10,309 nt of DNA from assembly GCA_014523495.1 (NCBI GenBank), contig JAATVM010000052.1, positions 1-10,309 on the forward strand. The letters run 5' to 3'. This DNA is from Nitrososphaerales archaeon TH1920. GTDB taxonomy: Archaea > Thermoproteota > Nitrososphaeria > Nitrososphaerales > Nitrososphaeraceae. The notes below the pieces were generated by a model, which made no database searches, had not been told where the DNA came from, and saw only the letters and a program-made list of their open reading frames with translations. A program made the translations under genes and the position numbers. Below are positions 1 through 6,687 of this stretch, piece after piece (within the stretch, counting starts at the first letter, position 1; the number at the start of each line of letters is the position of its first letter).

Positions 1-216
1 AGAAAGCATTATCTCGGCATAAATTGTAGCGCCTAATCTCTTTACGTCATTATTTGACTTCAAATTACGTGGCAACAATATTCTACAACTAAACTCTCCG
101 GATTTGGCGTTTTTATAATAATTAATAAATTCATCGATCATGGGACTGATTTCAGATATCTCACTTATCTTACAAGTGAGATGTACTGGAAAATTTATAA
201 GTTGCGACGAATTCAT
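1..216 (-). CDS. N-terminal part of an unrecognised protein (runs off the window)
   Basis: Reading the minus strand from an ATG at 216-214, the frame stays open for 72 codons to the window edge, so the gene continues to the left. The visible protein starts MNSSQLINFPVHLTCKISEI and continues with alternating hydrophobic and charged residues, including INYYKNAKSGEFSCRILLPR; it looks like a soluble alpha/beta domain. An in-frame upstream ATG at 279-277 would add 21 residues, starting MLNSDSLNQLIYLFCWK. I prefer the inner start because a TATA-like TTTATTTATT lies about 30 nt before it, the spacing seen for other genes here, but the longer form cannot be excluded. The gene is divergent from topoisomerase IB. 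I do not recognise the family and assign no function. Confidence 0.55.
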   Translation of the reverse strand, partial: MNSSQLINFPVHLTCKISEISEISPMIDEFINYYKNAKSGEFSCRILLPRNLKSNNDVKRLGATIYAEIMLS

Positions 217-299
217 ATTATTAATTATTTTCCAGCAGAATAAATAAATCAATTGATTAAGAGAGTCAGAATTTAGCATAAATAATCAAGCGGATAAGG

Positions 300-308
300 T
301 TTAAGAAT
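300..308. promoter_or_regulatory. TATA-like box for topoisomerase IB, possibly shared with the divergent gene
   Basis: TTTAAGAAT is centred about 25 nt before the topoisomerase IB ATG at 328, suitable for a leaderless archaeal transcript. Read on the other strand, the same site (TTCTTAAA) lies about 24 nt before the alternative ATG at 279 of the divergent partial gene, so one TATA-like element could serve both directions. A second AT-rich site, TTAATTAG at 310-317, is nearby. The call rests on position and composition only. Confidence 0.35.
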
Positions 309-327
309 AGTTAATTAGACATTTTGA

Positions 328-2046
328 ATGTATTTGACCATATCATCTAAAGTTGCTACATCTAATAAATGGAATGAACTAGTACATAATGGTGTCGCGT
401 TCCCTCCAGAGTATGTTCAACGTGGAATAAATATCAAAATTTTGGGAGAAATCTTTTTCTTAAATCGTGAACAAGAAGAATTGATTTATGCATGGGCAAA
501 AAAGAAAGATACCCACTATGTGAAAGATCCAGTTTTTCAATCCAATTTTATCTCTGACTTTAAAAAATTACTCCCCGATCGATTTGGATCAATTCAAAAA
601 ATCGATGAAATCGATATGAGTGAAGCGTTTAATTTGGTCGATAAGGAATTAAAAATTAAAGAAGAAGAGAAAATAAGAGTAAAATCACTTTCAAGAGAAG
701 AAAGAAGAAGAATTAGTCAGGAAAAAAAAATCGAAAAAGAAAAACTAAAATCAATTTATGGGAAAGCGAAAATAGATGGAATTGAAGTTGATGTAGCAAA
801 TTGGTTAGTTGAACCCCCTGGAATCTTCATGGGGAGAGGACTTCATCCATTAAGGGGAAAATGGAAGCCTAGAGTTACTGCTAAAGATGTAATATTGAAT
901 CTTGGGGAGGATGCTTCGGTACCAGAAGGTCCATGGAAAGCTATTGTTCATGACCATTATTCAATGTGGCTAGCTTCATGGATAGAAACACTAACTGGAA
1001 AGAGAAAATATGTTTGGTTGCATGACTCATCTTACTTACGACAAGATAGCGATAAAGCAAAATATGACACAGCAAAAGAATTAGAAAGTTATATTTTTGC
1101 CATAGAAAAGGAGATTATAAATCAGATGTTATATGCTAAAGATACAACCAAAAAAAGGGTTGCAACTGTCTGTTATCTTATATACAAATTGGCCATGAGA
1201 GTTGGTGATGAAAAAGATCCCGACGAAGCGGACACCATTGGAGCATCTACCCTCAGGGTGGAACATTTAAAATTTCCAAACGTTAATGGTAAAGTCCAAA
1301 TAGAATTCAACTTCCTTGGGAAAGATAGTGTTCCTTGGCAAAAAGTTTTGGAAATATCAACACCTGATACAAAAGCCCTTTATGAGAATTTATTGTTCTT
1401 CATGAAAGGAAAGGATAGAAAAGATGAAATCTTTGAAGATATTACATCAGCTAAAGTAAATAAATTCCTCCGTTCAATAGATAAAGACAAACTCCCTAAT
1501 TTGACTGCCAAGGTTTTTAGGACGTATATAGCAACAGCAATTGTAAAGGAACGTCTCGCCACACCTACTTTAAAAGTTCATAAAAATGAAAGCGAATTTA
1601 AGAAAGTTTATGTAGCAAAAATTGCAAATCTAGAAGCGGCAATAACCTGTAATCACAAAAAAGGAATAGACCCTCGGAATCCTGCCAGCAAAAAGTCATG
1701 GGAGAAATTTGAACAATCAATCGCTAACAAAAAAGAAAAAATTAGACAACTAAAACTTGAATTGAAGGAGAAAAAATGGAAAACTGAGCTACAGAAATTG
1801 AAGAAGGAACAAAGACTGGAAAAGGTGGAATTCCAGTTACGACTTCAACAGGAAACTAAAGATTACAATCTCGGTACTTCTCTTAGAAACTATATTGATC
1901 CACGCGTTTTCAAATCATGGTGTGAATTTGTAAATTTAGATTGGACAAAAATTTACACAAGTACTCTTCAAAGAAAATTTAAGTGGATCGAACAGTATTC
2001 TAAAAATGATCTAAAAAAATATCTAAATATGAATAATACAAAATAA
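328..2046 (+). CDS. topIB: DNA topoisomerase IB (eukaryote-type, thaumarchaeal)
   Basis: Relaxes positive and negative supercoils by nicking one DNA strand through a 3'-phosphotyrosine intermediate, acting on the chromosome during replication and transcription. All five catalytic positions of the human TOP1 family are visible: Arg291 (KLAMRVGDEKD), Lys332 (FLGKDS), Arg398 (KVFRTYIAT), His443 (CNHKK) and the nucleophile Tyr522 in LGTSLRNYIDPR. The N-terminal core begins with KWNELVHNGVAFPPEY (about residues 14-29), matching the eukaryotic KW..LEH.GP.F.P.Y segment; GRGLHPLRGKWKPRV (169-183) is the core motif before the catalytic domain. Lysine/glutamate-rich helices at about 105-145 and 455-510 correspond to the core linker and the coiled-coil linker before the Tyr domain. 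At 572 aa it is complete and lacks the long charged N-terminal tail of the eukaryotic enzymes. The ATG start is supported by the core motif lying close to the N-terminus and by a TATA-like box about 25 nt upstream. Confidence 0.97.
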   Translation: MYLTISSKVATSNKWNELVHNGVAFPPEYVQRGINIKILGEIFFLNREQEELIYAWAKKKDTHYVKDPVFQSNFISDFKKLLPDRFGSIQKIDEIDMSEAFNLVDKELKIKEEEKIRVKSLSREERRRISQEKKIEKEKLKSIYGKAKIDGIEVDVANWLVEPPGIFMGRGLHPLRGKWKPRVTAKDVILNLGEDASVPEGPWKAIVHDHYSMWLASWIETLTGKRKYVWLHDSSYLRQDSDKAKYDTAKELESYIFAIEKEIINQMLYAKDTTKKRVATVCYLIYKLAMRVGDEKDPDEADTIGASTLRVEHLKFPNVNGKVQIEFNFLGKDSVPWQKVLEISTPDTKALYENLLFFMKGKDRKDEIFEDITSAKVNKFLRSIDKDKLPNLTAKVFRTYIATAIVKERLATPTLKVHKNESEFKKVYVAKIANLEAAITCNHKKGIDPRNPASKKSWEKFEQSIANKKEKIRQLKLELKEKKWKTELQKLKKEQRLEKVEFQLRLQQETKDYNLGTSLRNYIDPRVFKSWCEFVNLDWTKIYTSTLQRKFKWIEQYSKNDLKKYLNMNNTK

Positions 2047-2090
2047 CAAATCATATGAATATTAATCTTAAACACTTTATAATTTACGAT

Positions 2091-2127
2091 TATTATGGTG
2101 GGCAAAAATTATTGCCCGACCATTATA
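2091..2127. repeat. Inverted repeat between topIB and the membrane regulator gene
   Basis: The arms ATGGT-GGGCAA (2095-2105) and TTGCCC-G-ACCAT (2112-2123) are complementary over 11 bp with one bulged G at 2118, around a 6-nt AAATTA loop. After one mismatch, three further A/T pairs extend the stem. The GC-rich core stands out in a very AT-rich gap. The right arm abuts and partly overlaps a TATA-like TTATATC at 2124-2130, so it could be an operator for the downstream regulator. Alternatively it may be a transcript-end hairpin for topIB, with the T-run at 2151-2155 some way behind it. Confidence 0.7.
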
Positions 2128-2129
2128 TC
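2122..2129 (+). promoter_or_regulatory. TATA-like box of the membrane regulator gene
   Basis: ATTATATC lies where a transcript would start near 2152, leaving a leader of about 28 nt that contains the Shine-Dalgarno at 2165-2170. It overlaps the right arm of the inverted repeat. A second candidate, TTTATAAT at 2077-2084, lies upstream of the hairpin and would put the hairpin inside the mRNA leader. Confidence 0.4.
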
Positions 2130-2164
2130 CATAATTCAAATGTTGCAAAGTTTTTCTCTCGTTT

Positions 2165-2170
2165 GAGGTT
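2165..2170 (+). promoter_or_regulatory. Ribosome binding site that decides a TTG start
   Basis: GAGGTT, complementary to the 16S rRNA 3' end, sits 9 nt before TTG at 2180. The next Met codon (codon 9) lies inside the signal-peptide hydrophobic core, so the TTG start gives the sensible N-terminus (basic residue, then hydrophobic stretch). Most other genes here appear leaderless, so this leader is notable. Confidence 0.65.
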
Positions 2171-2179
2171 GCTCCTTTA

Positions 2180-3583
2180 TTGAAATTATTTGTATTATCA
2201 ACTATGGTAGTATTACTTATTTTGTTATCTGGAATTATTTTTGATAATGCACTATCCCAAACTCAATATCAAGTAAACTCAATATTTATTGGGATTTTAT
2301 CAAATGGCGATTCTATTGTACAGTATGATCTTAAACTGAAAACAAAAGCTAATGAAATTACGTTACCATTAATCGGAGGCAACATTAATGATATTTTGGT
2401 AAGGAACTATCTATCAAAAAACTTAATATACACATTCAATTCTACATCCAATGAAATTAAGATTAATTCACAAAATGAATCACAAATAAGAATTACTTAC
2501 CAAACTCCAGATCTTGTTAACAAACAGGAGAGGGAATGGAGCTTCTTTATAGATTCGGCTTTTCCATTTACTGTAAAATTACCTAATGATGCAGTAGTGA
2601 CTAACTTGGGGGAACAATCACCAGTACTGATTAGAAAATTAGGTGGACAGAATTTGTTATCATTCGATAAAGGTAAAATTTCTATAGATTATGTTATTGG
2701 CTATGCAGGAACACGAGAACAAGCCATTATATCTATAAACTCAGCGGAATTGGATATATCAAAGTCAGAAAGTGATCATATGGGGATTAATTTGAATGAA
2801 GTAAAGGGTATTCTCAATAGTGCGAAGACGGCAGTCAATCAGAGTAACTTTATTGAGGCAGAACGACTTGCAAATAATGCCACCGATAGTTCAAGACTAA
2901 TTGCTGAATCATTTGAAAGATCCAAGGACATGATAAGTAATGCTACTCGTAAGATAAAGGATGCACAAGCGATTAATACTGATATTTCAGAAGCATCGAA
3001 ATTTATTTCAAAATCAAATATTGAATTTTCTCACGGAAATTATCCTAAGGCCCTAGAATATGCTACTTTTGCTATTAATAGTCTAGATACCACGAAGCAA
3101 GAACAAACATCACCTATTCCAAGTTCCCCTTCATTTTTACTGTTAATCCCACTTGTAGTATCAGTTGGATTTTTAATTATTATGAAGTATAGAAGAAAAA
3201 TTATTCCACACCTACAACGAGTTACAAATAAAAAAGAACTATTAAACAGTGATTTGTCAGCTATTACTTTCAAAGAAAATGATTTTACTAAAAGCGATTC
3301 TACTAAAAAAGAACCCACAATTAACGACAGTGCTAATCAATCAGATCTCCATAAATTAGTTGCTGATATTATCAAACAAAAGGGAAACTTGAAACCAGAA
3401 GAGAAGGAAATTCTTTTGTATATTTCCGATAAAGAGGGTGCAGCATTTGAAGGAGAAATTAGGAATAAATTGATTCTGCCAAAAACAAGTCTTTGGAGAC
3501 TTATTAAGCGTCTGGAACGAGAAGACATGATTGAAATAAGAAAGATAGGTGGACAGAATTTGATTAAACTAAAGCTTCAATAA
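2180..3583 (+). CDS. Membrane-anchored winged-helix transcriptional regulator with extracytoplasmic domain
   Basis: The architecture resembles the archaeal predicted membrane-associated transcriptional regulators (COG2512 type). Residues 2-21 are a hydrophobic signal segment, with likely cleavage near ALSQ (24-27). Residues 28-175 look like an all-beta extracytoplasmic domain. Residues 185-305 are helical and hairpin-rich, with TPR-like phrases NFIEAERLANNA and GNYPKALEYATFAINSL. Residues 318-335 form one membrane helix followed by basic KYRRK, placing the rest in the cytoplasm. After a Ser/Lys/Asp-rich linker, residues 400-465 form a winged helix-turn-helix: EEKEILLYISDKEGA, recognition helix TSLWRLIKRLERE, wing IEIRKIGGQNLIKL. 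The likely role is direct membrane-to-DNA signalling; ligand and target genes are unknown. Translation starts at TTG 2180, supported by the GAGGT site. An inverted repeat lies immediately upstream of the likely promoter. The segment IRK(L/I)GGQNL occurs twice, once in the beta domain and once in the wing. Topology and DNA-binding class are well supported; the exact family is less certain. Confidence 0.8.
   Translation: MKLFVLSTMVVLLILLSGIIFDNALSQTQYQVNSIFIGILSNGDSIVQYDLKLKTKANEITLPLIGGNINDILVRNYLSKNLIYTFNSTSNEIKINSQNESQIRITYQTPDLVNKQEREWSFFIDSAFPFTVKLPNDAVVTNLGEQSPVLIRKLGGQNLLSFDKGKISIDYVIGYAGTREQAIISINSAELDISKSESDHMGINLNEVKGILNSAKTAVNQSNFIEAERLANNATDSSRLIAESFERSKDMISNATRKIKDAQAINTDISEASKFISKSNIEFSHGNYPKALEYATFAINSLDTTKQEQTSPIPSSPSFLLLIPLVVSVGFLIIMKYRRKIIPHLQRVTNKKELLNSDLSAITFKENDFTKSDSTKKEPTINDSANQSDLHKLVADIIKQKGNLKPEEKEILLYISDKEGAAFEGEIRNKLILPKTSLWRLIKRLEREDMIEIRKIGGQNLIKLKLQ
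2630..2656 (+). repeat. Intragenic repeat, copy 1 (encodes IRKLGGQNL)
   Basis: Copy 1 of a 27-nt near-identical segment within the regulator gene. The last 17 nt (TAGGTGGACAGAATTTG, 2640-2656) are identical to 3546-3562. It lies near the end of the extracytoplasmic beta domain (residues 151-159). Confidence 0.75.
3536..3562 (+). repeat. Intragenic repeat, copy 2 (encodes IRKIGGQNL)
   Basis: Copy 2 of the segment at 2630-2656, in the same reading frame and encoding the wing of the C-terminal winged helix (residues 453-461). Identity over 17 consecutive bases goes beyond what shared amino acids require. Confidence 0.75.
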
Positions 3584-3638
3584 GAAAGCCAAATTCAACA
3601 GCAATATTGTAGTATGTATTAGAGCATCCAACTATGTG

Positions 3639-4445
3639 TTAATATTTAATGATAAGTCGTAGTGCGATTTCCCAACCGTCCGGACCTATTCCTTTTATCT
3701 TTTCCAAATTGTCTATTTGTAAATTTTCCCAACTTCCATTGGTTTTCTGAACTAATAGTGGAAGATCCATTAGAGATAACATAGATTCATCATTTTTACT
3801 ATCACCGATACCAAAGAAAATGACTTTATTTTCGTATTCTTTACGAAAAATATCAATTAGAATTTTAACTCCCGTTCCTTTGTCATTACCTAATGTAATA
3901 TCAAAAAATTGTCCACCAGGTATCATTTTTAATCCTGCTTTTTCAATAAAATTTACGAATTTATTGATGTCATTATTATCCATTCGAACAATCGTTTCAC
4001 TATATTTCCTTCTAATCATTCTTTTTGCATAGTCTTGAGGTACTTTGATAATGCTTGAAAGTTCCAACGGAGATAGGTCAGATACCCCTTCAAATTTTAG
4101 GTCATGTTTGATTCTAATTTCTTTAAGCAGTGATCTGATTCTGTATGCGGGAGCACCAGTTTCAATTATGTAATTCTTTTGTGAAGTCTTTGAAGGTGTA
4201 ATTTTACTTTTCTTAAAATAATCTTTAGGTATTATAGTAGCCCCACCATTTTCTACTATATATGGCTCATGTAGGTCTATCATAGATTTGATTTTATCTT
4301 GCTCAAGTTGTGTTTTTGATGAACATAATATCAAATGAATATCATTTCGTATGGCATTTTCAACTAATTTTTTCATTTTCTTAATGTCGGGAAAACGAGA
4401 ATCTAATAATGTTCCATCAATATCCGTAAAGATAACCTTTTGCAT
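3639..4445 (-). CDS. mpgP: Mannosyl-3-phosphoglycerate phosphatase (HAD superfamily)
   Basis: Removes phosphate from 2-(alpha-mannosyl)-3-phosphoglycerate to give the compatible solute mannosylglycerate, the second step of the two-step osmolyte pathway in the cytoplasm. HAD motif I is DIDGTLLD with nucleophile Asp8 and acid/base Asp10. Motif II is the serine of LILCSSK (42-43). The motif III lysine is probably Lys189 in GNDKGTG. Motif IV is GIGDSKNDE (Asp215, Asp219). The family signatures IVENGGA (63-69), GGQFFDITLG (177-186) and the C-terminal GIGPDGWEIAL (252-262) separate it from generic Cof-type or sucrose-phosphate phosphatases. Its 268 aa is normal length. The ATG start is supported by motif I beginning at residue 7 and by a TATA-like box about 30 nt upstream. 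It converges with the regulator gene across a 55-nt gap. The partner synthase (mpgS) is not in the window. Confidence 0.92.
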   Translation of the reverse strand: MQKVIFTDIDGTLLDSRFPDIKKMKKLVENAIRNDIHLILCSSKTQLEQDKIKSMIDLHEPYIVENGGATIIPKDYFKKSKITPSKTSQKNYIIETGAPAYRIRSLLKEIRIKHDLKFEGVSDLSPLELSSIIKVPQDYAKRMIRRKYSETIVRMDNNDINKFVNFIEKAGLKMIPGGQFFDITLGNDKGTGVKILIDIFRKEYENKVIFFGIGDSKNDESMLSLMDLPLLVQKTNGSWENLQIDNLEKIKGIGPDGWEIALRLIIKY

Positions 4446-4471
4446 AGTATATACTACGTTTATAAGTTTAG

Positions 4472-4479
4472 CCTTTATA
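4472..4479 (-). promoter_or_regulatory. TATA-like box of mpgP
   Basis: The palindromic TTTATAAA is centred about 30 nt before the mpgP ATG, implying a leaderless or nearly leaderless transcript. A second candidate, CTTATAAAC at 4456-4464, is too close to the start for a leaderless message. The rest of the 228-nt gap to the next gene is AT-rich, and I see no other element in it. Confidence 0.5.
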
Positions 4480-4673
4480 AATAGACGCAGATGTAGTAAT
4501 TCGAATCATTTCTAAACTCAACGAAATCACGACAAACAGAGAACGTATACCTTCAATTTTATATATTGACGGTGTGAAGCAGATCTCAAAATAATACGAA
4601 ATTAATCAAACTAAAAATAATAATATTTATCGTCTCTCTAAAAGATAACGATCGAGTATATTCAGCGAATCAA

Positions 4674-5303
4674 TCATGGAGGTGTGACGGCTGCATTGAT
4701 TTGGCGCCATCTAATTATTCTGTAGATAACAACCAGTAAAAGTGTCAAATATCCGAATATTAGGTCACGATAGAATGCTAAAGATCCAAGAGATTGAAAA
4801 CCGGTTGCGTATGTTTCTGATAGATATGATAACGAAAGTAGGATTGAAATAAAAAGAAAGCTTCTAGACGTGTTCCTAAACTTGAGTAAAGCCTTATTTG
4901 GATACTCCCTAATTCTAAACACATCCGATAGTGTAAAGAGAAAAAAAATTAGAGGTGTGACGAACAAATAAACATCAGGAATCAAATTCTCTCCATTTCC
5001 ATTACTTGCTGCAATTATAATATAATAGAATAGGAACAGTATTCCAAGATCCAGTACAAATCTTCCTATTCCGAACTTTCCATGCTGTTGAAACTTTTGC
5101 GTAAAGAAAAAATATTCGCTCCAACTTGTTATAACAATGAAATATCCATAGAAGAGAACTGTTGCGTTTAGGAGGTTCGCTGGTATTGAGTAAAATGGAA
5201 TAAAAATACCCTTTGATGCATCAATACTTAATGCAATCACGATTGCATAGATTATTGTAATTCCTTGTTTGTAAAATTCGACAAAATTTAGACTTTTTTC
5301 CAA
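4674..5303 (-). CDS. Six-helix integral membrane protein of unknown function, TTG start
   Basis: Not a family I recognise. The 209-residue protein has about six hydrophobic segments: 13-28, 43-61, 82-99, 110-127, 148-165 and 178-196. Short basic or polar loops separate them, for example KFQQHGKFGIGR (70-81), FRIREYPNKALLKFRNTSR (129-147) and the C-terminal RIIRWRQ. No catalytic or metal-binding motif is apparent. The start must be TTG at 5303: an in-frame TAA immediately precedes it, and no ATG codon occurs anywhere inside the frame. A TATA-like AAATTTAATTAA centred about 31 nt upstream supports that start. The protein therefore has no internal methionine, and it also has no cysteine, which is unusual for a membrane protein of this size. 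It may belong to a lineage-specific membrane family. Confidence 0.7.
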   Translation of the reverse strand: MEKSLNFVEFYKQGITIIYAIVIALSIDASKGIFIPFYSIPANLLNATVLFYGYFIVITSWSEYFFFTQKFQQHGKFGIGRFVLDLGILFLFYYIIIAASNGNGENLIPDVYLFVTPLIFFLFTLSDVFRIREYPNKALLKFRNTSRSFLFISILLSLSYLSETYATGFQSLGSLAFYRDLIFGYLTLLLVVIYRIIRWRQINAAVTPP

Positions 5304-5328
5304 TTAGAAAATGAAATTGCCTATTCTG

Positions 5329-5340
5329 TTAATTAAATTT
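5329..5340 (-). promoter_or_regulatory. TATA-like box of the six-helix membrane protein gene
   Basis: AAATTTAATTAA on the minus strand is centred about 31 nt before the TTG codon at 5303, which would make the message almost leaderless. Confidence 0.4.
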
Positions 5341-5431
5341 TCACCTAATAGGAGGGATGTAAATAGGTTAGATGGGCTACGGTCTATTATTGAAAATTAC
5401 AATACTTTAAAGAATACAATAAAGATATAGA

Positions 5432-5740
5432 TTATTCCTTTTTGATCGACATCAAGAGGTTTGATTCAGAGATTTTATTTAAAACATATCTACTTATTTC
5501 CAATCCATTTTCATAATTTAGAGTCTTGCCGGTGTGAAGATAGCAAGAAATAATGAATTTCTCCAAGATTATGCACCAAACAGCTCCTAGAATAAAATCT
5601 CTTCTATTTATCATTCCAATTTCTTCTTTTAGCTCTTTGTTCTGATCTTTGGACATATTTTCTATCAGCGGGAAACATGATATGACATTGTGTATTATTT
5701 TATCTAGTAGTACCTTAGTAAATTCATCCAGTATTGCCAT
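5432..5740 (-). CDS. Small helical protein of unknown function
   Basis: A 102-residue frame from ATG 5740 to TAA 5432. The predicted protein looks mostly helical: an amphipathic N-terminal helix (MAILDEFTKVLLDKIIHNVI), a charged segment with KDQNKELKEE (31-40), then a hydrophobic helix around RRDFILGAVWCIILEKFIISCY (46-67) and a C-terminal helix ending SIKKE. The hydrophobic stretch is interrupted by charged residues, so it is more likely a buried helix or peripheral membrane contact than a clear transmembrane span. A TATA-like TCTTTAAAAT centred about 29 nt before the ATG supports its being a real gene. No domain family is recognised and neighbours suggest no role. It could be a lineage-specific thaumarchaeal protein. 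Confidence 0.6.
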   Translation of the reverse strand: MAILDEFTKVLLDKIIHNVISCFPLIENMSKDQNKELKEEIGMINRRDFILGAVWCIILEKFIISCYLHTGKTLNYENGLEISRYVLNKISESNLLMSIKKE

Positions 5741-5763
5741 AAAAGAACAATGATTTGATTTCC

Positions 5764-5773
5764 ATTTTAAAGA
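5764..5773 (-). promoter_or_regulatory. TATA-like box of the small helical protein gene
   Basis: TCTTTAAAAT on the minus strand is centred about 29 nt before ATG 5740, consistent with leaderless initiation. Confidence 0.4.
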
Positions 5774-5852
5774 TTTTGTATCTAAGCCGTTTCCTAATGA
5801 TTCATGGAAAAATATAGCATTTACTTTCTAAAATTATCAAAATCAGATATAG

Positions 5853-5864
5853 TATTATATTAAT
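5853..5864 (+). promoter_or_regulatory. TATA-like box of cobJ/cbiH
   Basis: TATTATATTAAT is centred about 26 nt before ATG 5885, the expected position for a leaderless archaeal transcript. An out-of-frame ATG at 5877 lies between the box and the start codon and would be skipped by a transcript beginning at or near 5885. Confidence 0.5.
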
Positions 5865-5884
5865 CTAGGGTCTGTAATGTATAC

Positions 5885-6685
5885 ATGCAAAATACTAGGG
5901 GAAGATTGTATGTGGTGGGGGTTGGTCCGGGACATCATGATCATATGACCTTCAGAGCTAGACATGCAATAGAAGAAAGTCAAATAGTAATAGGATATGA
6001 AACTTATGTATCATTAATTGAAGATCTAATTGAGGGTAAGGAAGTCTATAGGTATCCCATGACTCAAGAGGTTGATAGAGCTAATCAAGCCATTGAATTT
6101 GCAGAAAAAGGAAGAATTGTATCATTGGTTTCATCAGGCGACCCTGGAATTTACGGCATGGTAGGCCTGATATATGAAATTCTTGCGGATAAAAAATGGA
6201 ATAATCAGAACGGAATTTATGTGGAATGTATACCTGGAGTATCTTCTCTTAACTCTTGTTCTGCATTGATTGGTTCTCCTTTGATGACTGATTTTGCAGT
6301 TGTAAGCATGAGCGACTTACTTGTACCTTGGGAAATTATAGTTAAAAGAGTTGAAGCTGCTGCATTAGGAGATTACGTAACAGTTATCTACAATCCTGCC
6401 AGTAAAAGAAGAATCCATCAGCTTAAAGATACTAGAGATATTTTTCTAAGATATCGAAAACCAGAAACGCCTGTTGCCATAGTCAAGGGGGCATTTCGCG
6501 AGAGTCAAAAGGTCGTAGTTACCACATTAGAGAAATTGCTTGAATATGATGAAATGTTAGGTATGATTACAACAGTAATAATAGGTAACTCATCAACTTT
6601 TAATTACAATGGACTCATGATAAATCCAAGAGGATATAAATCTAAATATGATCTTGTATCAGAAACAACGAAGACAATGAACTAA
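5885..6685 (+). CDS. cobJ: Corrin-ring C17-methyltransferase (cobalt-factor III / precorrin-3B)
   Basis: A SAM-dependent methyltransferase of cobalamin biosynthesis that methylates C17 and drives ring contraction; the archaeal early-cobalt form is also called CbiH. The tetrapyrrole methylase fold is clear: the N-terminal VVGVGPG loop (10-16) followed by MTFRARHAIEES, then IGYETYVSLI (36-45), the SAM-contacting SSGDPGIYGM (83-92), ECIPGVSSLN (114-123), SMSDLLVPW (141-149), the NPASKRR segment (170-176) and the C-terminal TTVIIGNSST (229-238). The SDLL.PW and YNPAS..R motifs are characteristic of CobJ/CbiH among the corrin methyltransferases. Its 266 aa is normal for a stand-alone enzyme. No other cobalamin gene lies in the window, so it is not in a local cob cluster. 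It ends 2 nt from the convergent dehydrogenase gene. Thaumarchaeota are known cobalamin producers. Confidence 0.95.
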   Translation: MQNTRGRLYVVGVGPGHHDHMTFRARHAIEESQIVIGYETYVSLIEDLIEGKEVYRYPMTQEVDRANQAIEFAEKGRIVSLVSSGDPGIYGMVGLIYEILADKKWNNQNGIYVECIPGVSSLNSCSALIGSPLMTDFAVVSMSDLLVPWEIIVKRVEAAALGDYVTVIYNPASKRRIHQLKDTRDIFLRYRKPETPVAIVKGAFRESQKVVVTTLEKLLEYDEMLGMITTVIIGNSSTFNYNGLMINPRGYKSKYDLVSETTKTMN

Positions 6686-6687
6686 AC

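Noticed and set aside
3040..3528. Minus-strand frames opposite the membrane regulator gene
   Set aside because: They lie antisense to a coherent domain-bearing protein and have no promoter-like or ribosome-binding signals.
4490..4510. TTCGAATC string resembling a tRNA T-loop
   Set aside because: Flanking bases do not form a T-stem and no acceptor, D or anticodon arms can be drawn around it.
3639..6685. A mannosylglycerate or cobalamin gene cluster
   Set aside because: Only one gene of each pathway is present; the neighbours show no related enzyme, so these are isolated pathway genes rather than a cluster.
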